NCBI GenBank assembly: GCA_036940085.1
Contig: JALLBK010000413.1
Span: 1-25,576, forward strand
Direction of reading: 5' to 3'
Origin: Discostella pseudostelligera
Lineage: Eukaryota > Bacillariophyta > Thalassiosirophyceae > Thalassiosirales > Thalassiosiraceae
DNA: 25,576 bases
The notes beneath the pieces are model-generated. The model worked only from the letters and a program-made list of their open reading frames with translations. It made no database searches and was not told the DNA's origin. Positions 1 to 9,815 of this stretch are shown piece by piece (positions within the stretch are counted from its first letter, which is position 1; each line of letters begins with the position of its first letter). Position numbers and translations under genes: made by a program.

Positions 1-75
1 ATTTATGATCATGGTGAGATAACTCGTCGACTGCTGGAGATTGCTGTGGCGCTTGAGATTGAGAGGTGGCGATGA
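1..75 (+). CDS. Possible 3' end of an upstream gene (partial)
   Basis: Frame 1 is open from the first base to a TGA at 73-75, giving 24 codons that begin Ile-Tyr-Asp-His-Gly-Glu and end in a helix-like stretch rich in Leu, Ile, Glu and Arg. It has no start in the window, so if real it is the last part of a gene to the left. The composition looks like an amphipathic C-terminal helix, but 24 codons can stay open by chance. I do not recognise a family. The remaining 76-265 bases look non-coding and probably hold the 5' region of the kinase gene, including a pyrimidine-rich possible splice acceptor ending at 259. Confidence 0.25.
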   Translation: MYDHGEITRRLLEIAVALEIERWR

Positions 76-265
76 CCGATGCCGATGAGCATGAGAAGAC
101 ACCTAGTTTGTCCGGAATGGTGCTGACAGTGTTCATGTGGGGTTGTACAATCCACGTCGTGGCTCCTCATCGGCGAGAATCCTTACATTCTGTGCATGTA
201 TGTGCATTTATGACCCCTAACGCTAATGTGCCTCTGCGTCGCTTCTTTATGTCTTCCAGTCCAAT

Positions 266-2649
266 ATGAACGGCTCAGGCCCGGACAAGGCGATGGTTGC
301 ACTCAGTAAGTTGTTTACGGGCGCTCAATTCACGCATGCTGTGCTCATAACAGAGTTACCTCTGGTGCATCTCTGAATTTGTATTCATTTTGAGCATCGA
401 TAATTATCATCATGCTCACATTATCAAAAATATACCCTTTGATCACTTTCTTTCCATATTGTGTTCGTTACGTCAAATATTAAAAAGTGCAATCCATCCT
501 CGGGAACAAACCCCTCACCGGCGATGACATTCATTCCGTCGATGATGCACGTAAGGAATTAAACCGCATTCGTCATATCATGCATAACTTCCAAAACAAT
601 ACCACCAATGGCAACAACAACATTCCCGCCTTCAAGAAGGTGGCACGAAATGCCATCCACGAGGAGGAACACATCAACGACTATGTCAAGAATACCATAC
701 CCAAGGAGGAGAATATCCGACAATTGATCCACAATGCCATCAAGACCAATGTGTTGTTTGAACATAATACCCAGGATGAATTACATGAGATAATCGATGT
801 GTTTGAACCATGTTGGTACAAGGCGGGGGAAAGGGTTATTAAAATGTTCGAGAAGGGAGATGAGTTCTTTGTGGTGGAGAGTGGGGAGTTGTCGGTGAAG
901 GTTCATAACGAGGATGACGACTTGGAGAGTATCTTAAATATGATCACCTTGGGGAATTACCAAGCTGGGACTGCCTTTGGGGAATTGGCATTGATCTTCG
1001 GCTCGCCCCGTCGTGCGAGCATTATTGCCACTACGGATTGCAAATTATGGCGAATCAAACGAGGATGGTTCCGTGGTGTTGTGGGACAACATCGCAAACG
1101 ATTGCATTTGGAGAAAGTGAATTTCCTATCCGAGGTGGATGTATTGAATAAAAAGTTCAAGAATGTATTCGAGAAGGATCAGTTGGATTCGTTGGCACAA
1201 TTGTTGAAGCAGGAGTATTTCCGAGAGGGGAGTACAATTTTGAGACAGGGGGAGGTGGGGGATACATTCTACATTATTCAAAGTGGAGAGGTTAGCATTC
1301 ACATCAAGGGACAGTCGGAGCCGATTGCAACATTGGGAAAGGGGAAGTTCTTTGGAGAGATGGCGTTGGTTTCAGAGAAAGAAAAGCATTCGAAGAGGGC
1401 AGCCACAGTTAAGGCAATAAGGTGAGTGGATCTTACAATAAATGCAGGGGTACACTATCTGATGCAATAGTCGGAGAACTCACACGACTGTGTGCATTCA
1501 TCAAATAGTCCAATGGTTGTTTGCTACGTCATGACACGTGACGATTTCAACCAAATGATGGGTAATCTAAAGGATGCTTTGCGTGGTAATTTGGCGCTGC
1601 AACATGCCGAGCGTGTGTCGACAATTGGGGCAAAGCCAACGGTAACCTACAAGCTCGAAGACTTGAAGATCATGAATATTTTGGGCGAGGGTGCATTCGG
1701 GAAAGTCAAGCTCGTGAAATCGAAGACCACAGGAGAGTGTTATGCTCTGAAGGCGCAGGGAAAACAATTCATCATTGAGAATGATCAGCAGACCTATGTT
1801 CTGAATGAGCTTCGGCTCATGCGATTGGTGAAACATCAATGCGTTCTGCACATGCATTGCGCATTTCAAGATTCACGATACATTTACTTTCTCCTCGACC
1901 TTCTGCCGGGAGGTGAATTGATGAATATCCTTCAATATCATGGCAAATTCAGCGAGCAATGGACTCGGTTCTATACCGCGTCTGTCCTACTTGCATTTAC
2001 CGAGTTTCGTAAACACAACGTGGCGTATCGTGATTTGAAGCCCGAGAATATGGTGCTAGATGCCGGTGGATTTTGCGTCTTGGTTGATTTGGGTTTGGCA
2101 AAGCAACTGGAGGGCGGTCCTACGTTCACGTTCTGTGGTACGCCTGATTACATTGCGCCAGAGATTATTCGTGGCACCGGTCATACATTAGCTGTTGATT
2201 ATTGGTCGCTTGGTGTTTTGTTGGTAAGAACTCGTCGATGGATCATATCTCCTTTGTTATTTCATTCTAACTCTTTTATTCCGGTCCTGGTGCAGTACGA
2301 GCTACACAATGGGAGTGCACCTTTCCTATCATACGATCCTACGAGTACCGCAAAAAAGATTCTCAAAGGGCACGTCGATTTCCCGTCTCACTTCAGCTCG
2401 CAAATGAAACAGCTGATCAAAGGTTTATTGACGAAAGACCCCACTCGTCGGTTAGGGTGTCGCATCGATGGAACGGAGGAGGTAATGAAGGATCGATTTT
2501 TCCACGGATTTGATTGGCAGGGTCTTTTGGATCGAAAAATTGACCCACCGTATAAGCCTCGGCTTCCAGACCAAATCGATTCTATCGGGTTCAGGGATAA
2601 CGCAAGAGAAACTGCCCCGCCGTCAAACTGGACCCCTGATTTAGGTTAA
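266..2649 (+). CDS. Cyclic-nucleotide-dependent protein kinase (PKG-like, AGC family)
   Basis: Single-chain Ser/Thr kinase activated by cyclic nucleotide, with regulatory and catalytic parts fused as in PKG. The exon model is 266-305, 488-1421, 1509-2223 and 2296-2649, giving 680 residues, close to the usual PKG size. The introns are GTAAGT..AG, GTGAGT..AG and an in-frame 72-bp GTAAGA..CAG that carries no stop. Residues 64-73 (K-V-A-R-N-A-I-H-E-E) look like a pseudosubstrate. Cyclic nucleotide-binding domains cover about 104-215 and 220-330, with cassettes FGELALI (from 177) and FGEMALV (from 302). Kinase landmarks are the glycine loop GEGAFG (384-389), Lys406, Glu425, YRDLKPEN (catalytic Asp500), DLG at 518-520 in place of DFG, activation-loop Thr532 before FCGTPDY, then APE. 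The C-tail ends in Asn-Trp-Thr-Pro-Asp-Leu-Gly. Neither cassette has the Thr after the phosphate-binding Arg that marks cGMP-selective sites. An extra upstream exon is possible. Confidence 0.9.
306..487 (+). other. First intron of the kinase gene, splitting an ATG codon
   Basis: The donor GTAAGT at 306 and the acceptor AAAAAG ending at 487 join A305 to TG488-489. This recreates an ATG (Met14) in frame with both exons. Without this intron the long downstream exon has no in-frame ATG before its 32nd codon. The 13-codon first exon starts at ATG 266. The phase match and the good donor support the model, but no transcript evidence is available. Confidence 0.65.
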
Positions 2650-2810
2650 CTTTCGGTCAGAGTCTATTGATGGGTTTGTGTTCGAGTGAATTAGTGTTTG
2701 AGTATGCTCATGTCGGCATTGACGTGCGGAATTGACGACGTGTAGTATCCCAGAAATTTGCTTCAAAATTTTCATGATGCAACATAGGTATGCTAAAATG
2801 AATTTTGCTG
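2650..2810. other. Convergent 3' intergenic spacer
   Basis: These 161 bases separate the stop of the + strand kinase from the stop of the - strand SDR gene. They must hold both 3' untranslated regions and poly(A) sites. I see no gene or clear repeat here. The tail-to-tail spacing shows how compact the region is. Confidence 0.6.
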
Positions 2811-5800
2811 TTAATAGTTTAATCGACGATCATAGAAATCGTATTTTCTTTTGTCCATCATACTGGGGTACCATGTTTGATTATTGTCATCTGATGATTG
2901 ATGTGACTCGGTTGATCCTTCCACTTGTGCATCATGGTTCCGTAGCGATTCATCGCTAGACGAGGGTGCTGAGATTTTTCCTGTCTCAAAGATTACAACA
3001 GCGTCCGAATGCGGTGGGATGGGAAGAAGTGCTGATGATGGTGGTAGCTCCAATGATCGAGGAGCGGGAACTTCTGCTACAACTTCCATGTTCTTCGTTT
3101 CCTCAATTTGGTTGCTCTCTCCTTGATGCTCGACGTAGTGATCGGCAGCATTGGTTTCGATTGTCTGTGCCAATGCCTCGTCATGTGTGCGGTCACTTAT
3201 TACACCCTCTAGCTTCATATTTAGGGTCTCAGAAACGACCTCTGTGTGTCGAATCGAATTCGCAATATCGCCACCTTCAACTATTTCGATTGCTGGTGGG
3301 GACACATTCGCCGCATGACTAGCTTCGGGTTTGGCCACCTCGGGAAGCTGAATTTGATTCGAGGGGGGAGGTCTGAGGAATTTCCAAGAAGTGCTCGGCG
3401 CAAAATTGAAAAGAGATGAAGTCTTTTCGTCTAACTGGTTGGACTTTTCCACTACGCCTCGTCGCTGTGGCATAACATCTCCCCACTGCCACGGATTCCA
3501 CGCCCACTCTCCAATCATAATGGAGAATCTCTGTGGGAGCATTGGGAGCACTGCCTTGGCGAATACCCTGTTGTGCCATCCAACGAATACCTCCGGGTAT
3601 CCTAACATTAGGCCCTGGACGCGGCATATTCGAGATCAAGCAACAAGTTATCACAGGTGTTCAACTACCAAACGATTTGAAGCTTCGAAATAGCACCCTC
3701 ACCTTAACACCTTCCCCCGCAATGACTTCCGCCGATTTGGCGTAGCCAGGAAAGTGAAAGCACGCTGCTTGCTCGACGCCACTCCGCGAAGCAAACGATG
3801 TATCCTTCACTGCTCCGGGCAGTAGACACGTTACCCCAACGCCAAACCTGATAAACAGAAGGAGAATAGGACAAGAGACGAATCTGAATAGATCACCACG
3901 TGCATACAATAAGCCGGAGTTGTTATTCTCTTGTTTGCCATGAGTTACTCACCGCTCCATCTCTCGCCCTAAAGAAATTGCAAGACTTTTCTTATATGCA
4001 GTGCTCGCGGCGTAGACGGCCACCCCTGGATTGCCGGGCAACACCCCACACATGGATGACACGAATAGTATTCGTCCTCGTCGTCGTTCCTTCATGTCCT
4101 CTCCGTACAAACGACTCAGCTGCGTCACCGCTCCGATATTTACCAGCATCATCTGCGCCATATCCCTCTCATCGCCATCGACAAAGTCTCCATGCGTGCA
4201 CACTCCTGCATTGTTGACTAAGATGTCGACGTTCAGCCCCGCTGACTTCGTCGCAGCGTGTATCCGCGAGGCGCTGTCTGGCGAAGACAAGTCAGCACGT
4301 AAGATACGGCAAGGAACATCGTAGTGGGTTTCAATATCTTCAGCAACAGAACGCAACCTCGAGAGATCGCGCGCTACTAGGATAAGCGGAATTTGATACC
4401 GTGCCAATTCGACGGCGAGTGCTCGTCCGATGCCGGAGGAGGCTCCAGTTACTAGAGCGTATCCCATGTCGGAATTATTGGTGGTTGCAGATGAGGTGGA
4501 AGTAGAGTTAGAAACCGACATGGACGATGTCTTTTTCAACATCAAGAGTTGATCTCGCACTTGTATCCGACGCTGTTGGTGCAATTGTTTGTTTTGCATG
4601 TTGTGTCCTTCGAGCCACGTTCTGTAGGCAGACGAGATTGTCCCAAAAGATTGAAACGGATCCCACAGGTGATGAGGACTTTGTTGCGAGTCAACCTCTC
4701 CATCTCCTCTGTCACTATTTTTTGATGAATCTGTGCCGTCCTCCTTGTCCACTTTTTTGCTAGCAGATGCTGCGTCATGACTTCTCCTACCAATCTTGAA
4801 ATTCGACGCCGCCGCCGCAGCAGCAACACTGCCACCGCCGCCAACTCCGTCGACACCAGCCCATTCCTCCGGCAGAAATGGAGGCAAATTCGGTCGTCGG
4901 ACGTTGACTCCTCTCATCACTGGCAACGGTGAGAATCGTCGGTATTTTGTAGCCTCACTGTGCATCCAGCTTAGTGCTGCACCTGTTAATGAATATTTCA
5001 CGAGGCGACGGATTGGATCCTGCTTTGATGGGAGCATGTAATAGAATAGAAGGACGGGTGCCGCGGGAGGTAGGTGGATTGAGAAGTCGCTTCCAACTGA
5101 TACGTGAGTGAGGTGGTTTGAGCGTCTCAACGAGAGAAAAATGCACATAGAACCTGAAAAATATAAACTATCGCGCTTACCATATCCCAACTGGCGCAAT
5201 CTCACTGAAGCTTGGAGCTTCAAATACCGCAACACAACATCCTTATCAAAGTGCTTGCCATGTTCGGATGATTGATCCACCGCATTGTTTTCTTCTCCCC
5301 GAAATGACCCATCGTATTGCTGTTGCTTCGGTCGTTTCATCCCAAAAGCATTCGTTTCCATCTCGAATTTGTTATTCTTGTCCTTCTTTCCCACGGTAGC
5401 TGATGCCGTTGCCATGGATGTCGTTGGATCTTTGCTCCAATATCTTGGATTATTGCCATATTCGATGTTGTTGTCACCCATTGCCCTTCCGGTAGAGGCG
5501 ACACCCCCCTCTTCCGCCCCGCTGCCTGCTCCTCCTTTCCGGCTTCCGTGGAATAAAGCAGGAAAGTTCATCCTCCGTAATGACCCACCCCCACGATGAA
5601 GCATCCGTGATGTCCAATCTCGTGAACGATGCATTATACTGTCTTGTTGTATCTGCCACTGTGGCCATTGAGATTGATGTTGCTGTTGTCGATGGACTTC
5701 GTCCTCCTCAATAAACCCATGCTGTGACCGTCGTTGCTCCTCACTCGCCGCAAAGCTATAAAAATCATTCCGGATGGCACCCAATGGCCATGGAAGCCAT

Positions 5801-6441
5801 AATTCCTTTTTGCGTGGTTGGGGTACTATTAGTTTGATGGGTGGTACTGATGGTGGAGTGAGCACCTTTTTCAGAGTAGGTTGAGTTGGACGGCCACCGC
5901 TCCTGTCAGTTCTGTAATTTGCTTGGGAATCCATAATGGTAGGGGAATCACGTAGCTGATAATTGCCTTCACCTCCATCTTTGTTGCCATTATTTCCATG
6001 GGAGTTGTTGCCGCTACTACTAATGCCGCTACTACTACATTGCTGTACCAACATGGAAGATGATTGACTGTCTTGCCCCCCATGCTTGTTTCGACTACGG
6101 CGATTCTTGTTGCATTGTTGACGACCTTGTTGTTTTGCTTCTACCGAAGAAGTTGTATCTCCATCTCTATTTGTTGCCTTGGTCAATTGTATCGTCGAGA
6201 TATTTCGTCGTTGCTTGTGTTGCTTCCGTCTGCTCAGTAGCACAGTGTTGGGCGTAGTGCTAGATATTGACAGTGATGAATCGGAAGATGATGAACGATA
6301 ATGATTCCGTTGAAACACCCCGTTTTCGGGTATATGAAAATATGAATTTCGATGCTGCTCTTCGTCTCTCTCATCTTCTTGGCACTGTGATGATCGAGGT
6401 CTTTGTTGATTTTGCCGCCGCATTCGCATCAACCCCATCAT
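2811..6441 (-). CDS. Long protein with a short-chain dehydrogenase/reductase (SDR) domain
   Basis: The spliced model on - is 6441-5181, 5096-3953, 3847-3703 and 3614-2811, giving 1117 residues. Introns are 5097-5180 (in-frame, 84 bp, GTAAGC..CAG), 3848-3952 (GTGAGT..CAG) and 3615-3702 (GTGAGG..CAG). The first in-frame ATG (6441) is used; the frame is open further upstream without an ATG. Residues 1 to about 630 are rich in Ser, Gln, Asn and Arg, and include a more ordered hydrophobic part around 440-520. The SDR domain begins near 633, with the cofactor motif TGASSGIG at 637, DILVNNAG, and VSSMCG holding the catalytic Ser. The active-site Tyr is residue 782 (codon 4012-4014), but the Lys four residues later is Thr786 (codon 4000-4002). 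The LLPGAV segment lies in the next exon. The last 180 residues are acidic and low complexity. The closest family is HSD17B12/YqjQ-like SDRs; the substrate is unknown. Confidence 0.8.
5097..5180 (-). other. Probable in-frame intron in the SDR gene
   Basis: On the minus strand GTAAGC (from 5180) and ATCAG (ending 5097) bracket 84 bases with no stop, so simple ORF reading translates through it. Removing it joins a helix-like segment to Val-Gly-Ser-Asp-Phe in frame. The length matches the other introns here (72-186 bp). The peptide it would encode reads like random sequence between two ordered stretches. Confidence 0.6.
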
Positions 6442-7148
6442 ATGATTATTCGTTGGAGCAACACTCGATGTCGTCGTCGACGTCCCCTCTACGACCACAA
6501 CGAATGAAAAGGCGGGAAGATAATTCACATAGTCTGATGGCCCATTAGAAGGCTTTGGGAAGGTGCTGGTGGACGAAAATTAAGGAAAAGAGAGAAAGGG
6601 GGCGCCGCGAAGCGGCCCTCCCNGTGACATGTGACATGATATTGCCGAAATTGGCAGAATCGGAAGTAGTGGGCTCTACCGATAGAGGAGAAAGCTAGAA
6701 AAGAGTTTGGCGCGGGTTTTGAAATTGGTATGACGTGATATGTGCTACGTTAGTTTGATATGAATCTAGAATAGAGAACCAAAGTTCCATCGTTTAGAGA
6801 TTTTATTTTAGTATCACGCGAAATAGAATTAAATTACGAGAAACGATTATTAGTATCATTAAGTATGAGTTCACTCTAATCCTTAAGTAAAAATACTAAT
6901 AATCACCACCAGCGTAAACCAGGTGCCCATTAGAATGAGTATAACGCGTTGGACAAAGTGAAAGTAGTAGCAGTGCCGCGGATGCGACTATCGTCGGCGA
7001 CAGTATCAACAACTTCATCTTCATGGTCAAGATCGATGTCGATGGTCGATAAATGCCACATGAGGATCTTTTCATCCACGTGGAAGAATATAATTTAGCG
7101 ACGACATAATGATGTGTAATGTGGCGGAAATTGCGGGAAGAAGTGAAA
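6442..7148. other. Non-coding stretch between divergent genes
   Basis: This is the upstream region of the SDR gene on - and of the small gene on +. It contains an N at 6623 next to a GC-rich partly self-complementary run (6600-6622), short repeats such as GTGACAT twice around 6624-6638, an AT-rich block (about 6780-6900), and the palindromic element at 6845-6904. I see no supported reading frame. The 87 bases just upstream of 6441 are open in the SDR frame (GTG at 6528) but have no ATG. Confidence 0.6.
6845..6904. repeat. 60-bp interrupted palindrome (12-bp perfect arms)
   Basis: GATTATTAGTAT at 6845-6856 is exactly complementary to ATACTAATAATC at 6893-6904. Inside the loop, TTAAG (6859-6863) can pair with CTTAA (about 6883-6887), and GAG with CTC further in. 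Together they could form a branched hairpin or cruciform. It lies in AT-rich intergenic DNA. It could be a short MITE remnant, a structured RNA or a chance AT-rich palindrome; no target-site duplication was identified. Confidence 0.55.
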
Positions 7149-7761
7149 ATGGCGGGAAGATCTCCTCTGCGGCCAAACGTGCGAAAGTTGAGAGAAATTG
7201 GCGATGCTGAATACAGTCGGGCTGTAGGAAGGTTCGCTAAAAGACCCCGACTTCAGTGTTGATGAGGCATCTGCATCTTCAAAAGATCTTCTCTATCTTT
7301 CTCAATTCTATGCATAGCATACAAGATGATGTTTGATTGAGTCATATTGCAACTCAATCGATTCCAAGCTTTCCAAGATATCCGAGTACGAAAAATTGAA
7401 GGATGATGCCACGTTGCTGGAGCTTGCAATATGGAAATCCAAATTATCGGAATTTGAATGTGAATTGGAGACCGACAGCAGTGATATCAGTGCAGCGTCC
7501 AAAAGGCAACAGTATCGAATTGAATGTGGTGCAAATGTCATCATTCCAAACGTGTTGTCATTCCGATTAAAGATTCATTTCTCTGGTGCAAACAGTAATG
7601 GGATTGATGAGGACGAGGAGATTGATTACTATCACGACGACGAGGAGGAGGACGATGAGATGGATTACTATAGTGAGGAGTACGAGGAGGACGACTTTTA
7701 CGAGGAGGGGGATTACTCCTTTTATGGTGATGGCGACGATTTTTTGTTATCTATTGACTAG
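7149..7761 (+). CDS. Small protein with Asp/Glu/Tyr-rich acidic tail, family not named
   Basis: The sure part is the open frame from about 7330 to the TAG at 7759-7761, which has no ATG. Its first half is ordered: ISEYEKLKDD, LLELAIWKSKL, a basic KRQQYR, then CGANVIIPNVLSF. Its last 45 residues are almost only Asp, Glu, Tyr and Gly. An upstream ATG at 7149 opens Met-Ala-Gly-Arg-Ser-Pro-Leu-Arg-Pro-Asn-Val-Arg, which looks coding. A possible splice is GTAGGA at 7224 to TTGAG ending 7341, both phase 0, which gives 164 residues. That donor is weak, so the join is tentative; a frame lesion (decayed copy) is the alternative. I recall similar Leu-Glu-Leu-Ala-X-Trp-Lys proteins as a repeated family in Thalassiosira-like diatoms, but cannot name a function. 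Confidence 0.5.
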
Positions 7762-8085
7762 GTTCACATGATGTGTAAATTGCATAGGCGTTTCCAACAC
7801 AGCTTGATATAGTTTGATATGACGCCAATGTAATCACAGGCATTCTAGTGCGCTGCTTCATTTTTATTTTAGGTGAAGCCCTTTTAACTTCAAGTCCACC
7901 AAAGGTTGTATCGGGGGAGGTTGCATACCGAGTTGAATCGAATGTGCAGTGACGACAGATAAATAAATGGTGCATCCTGCGATCGATAAAAGCGTCGAAG
8001 TATCTAGTAGTCACCACTGTTTCACATCTCACACCCCTTGCAACCTCATGCTCTCTCCAATAGATTCCAACCCCATGTGAGTCGT
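7762..8085. other. Convergent 3' spacer
   Basis: These 324 bases lie between the stop of the small + gene and the stop of the - strand zinc-finger gene. They presumably hold both 3' ends. The only repeat noticed is a 13-mer TAGTTTGATATGA near 7810 that also occurs near 6750. No reading frame here has coding character. Confidence 0.5.
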
Positions 8086-9815
8086 CTACGGGAAGCGCAC
8101 ATCCTCTTGCCCCTCTACCTCGTCATCATCGTCATCCATCACCAATTCTTCATCTACAAACGAAGAACAGTGACCGCCAGCGCCAGCGCCGCCATCACGT
8201 CGTGCATTACACGTCGGACAATTATCCAAAAATGCTCGCACCGTCCCATCGGGGATATTGGCATACCGTTCATCGGCTAGATTTTTCGTAGCATCTCGTC
8301 CACGATGGGAGAGTTCAATGACATGTATTTCGAAGAGGGCATCGAATAGCTGTGTAGTTGTGGCCATGAAAAAGATCCAACCAACGGTACAATCATTAGA
8401 TGACGAGACTGGGAAGAGCAATGTAAATAGAACTAAACAACTCTCTTTCGCTCAGGCACACAACACTAACTTACCCTACCCACATCCAAATACATAATAC
8501 TCTTATTCCCAGCCTTATTGTAGCGACATAAGACATACGATGACGTCGCTGCGTCCTCCTCGCCACCACCGCCAGCACCATCTGATTCTACAGTGCCATC
8601 AGTGCCATTGATGTTATTGTTGATGTTCCGCAAATGCATCCCCGTCCTCCTACCCAAATTACAACTTGCCGGTTTCATCCTACTATAAAATGTCTTGTAT
8701 TTAGCACGGAATGCTCCCACATCCATTCCATTGGCACCCGTATTCCAATGCTGTACTACATGTATCCATTCTTGTAATTGCGAATGGGATTTTAGATTGG
8801 CATTGGAAGGAGGAGGTTGCCAATTGTGAATAGTGGACGCGTTGGCAGCACCCTTGGTTAACGTGTGATAGAAGGAGTGACGGAAGGATTGGAGGGTTGA
8901 GGAGGACATGTTCACCGGTGAAGTTGAGGCCATGGAAGGGGAGAAGTTGGGAGGATGGTGGAGTGGATTATTTGGAATTTGGAGTTGTTGGGAGGGGAGT
9001 GTGGCGGTTGGACTGTGCAATTGTATGGCAGTTGCTGCTTCTGTGGGAATGTTGATGATGGGTTGTTGTGCTGGTGGTTCCGATAATCTGGTGATGGTAC
9101 CGATCGTTGTTGTTGTTGCTGCTGCTGCAGCTGCGGTGCTGTAGGTTGATGCTAATGCTGCATTGATTGAAATGCTGGAAGCGGTGGATGTTGACAATGA
9201 GTGCCTGGAAGCATCCTTCATCGTCGGTAATGGGGCTACAAAATCATCCATAATCATTGGTGCGAGGTCCATAACAGCAGTTGTTCGCTTCTTGAAGCGC
9301 TTGGGAGTGCTGGTACCATCTTCCACCTCCTCCTTCTCATGATTACCAACAGCATCGTCGTCATCATTGCATTTCTTCTTCTGCCCAGTCAACTTCAACG
9401 TATTTGTTTCCAAAGGTGCACGTGCACCATCATATCCCGATAACAAATTCACACAATGATCGTAGGCCCGCTGGGCCAAAGCGCATCGATTATCAGCTTG
9501 AAGTTTAACGGAAGTGGCCAAATCGAGTTCGGCGCGTGTGTCGCGAAGAGCTTTGAGTAGGATAACGGTGGATTCAGCGGCTGCTGCATTAGTTGTGTCG
9601 TTGCCATGATGTTGAGCATTATTATTTGTGGTGGCGGCAGCGGCAGAAGTCGTCGGCGTTCGCAGCGGCGGCGGCTTGGGTGGGTAGGCTGCCGCGGCAG
9701 TGGCAGTCACGGTGGGAAGCTCAGGTGCAGTGATAATGCCGACGATGGCATCGCCATTGCCATCATCATTGTTAACGCCGTCATCCGCGGCGGCGGCGGA
9801 GGAGGAGGATGGCAT
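8086..9815 (-). CDS. Low-complexity protein with C-terminal HHCC zinc-binding (integrase/NOL4-like) module
   Basis: Two exons on -, 9815-8480 and 8408-8086, give 552 residues from an ATG at 9815. The intron 8409-8479 (71 bp) uses GTAGGG..CCCAG. A stronger-looking GTAAGT five bases further in would put exon 2 out of its conserved frame. Residues 1-330 are Thr/Ala/Ser/Asn-rich with a basic patch (P-K-R-F-K-K-R) that may be a nuclear localisation signal. The ordered part starts near 350 (LQEWIHVVQHW, AFRAKYKTFYSRM). The end holds His474-x5-His480 and Cys509-x2-Cys512, with H-R-G-R-D-A-T after the second His and CPTC closing the site. This is the layout of the HHCC domain of retroelement integrases and of related host proteins such as NOL4. 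An Asp-rich tail follows. No integrase catalytic core is present, so a nuclear or DNA-associated role is inferred. Confidence 0.7.

Noticed and set aside
66..269. 67-codon frame on + at the left edge
   Set aside because: No ATG start, no ordered protein character, and its end overlaps the proposed first kinase exon in another frame.
2732..3693. Several + strand frames opposite the SDR C-terminal exon
   Set aside because: They are antisense to a spliced - strand gene whose exons join in phase, and they lack family signals.
5154..5180. 27-base intron in the SDR gene ending at TTTTTCAG
   Set aside because: Far too short for splicing; the 84-base intron with the same donor fits the other intron sizes and keeps the frame.
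7751..8032. 93-codon - strand frame
   Set aside because: No ATG-led ordered protein; composition looks random and it overlaps the end of the small + gene.
8086..8408. Full retroelement integrase
   Set aside because: Only the HHCC module is present; no catalytic triad, reverse transcriptase or terminal repeats were found nearby.
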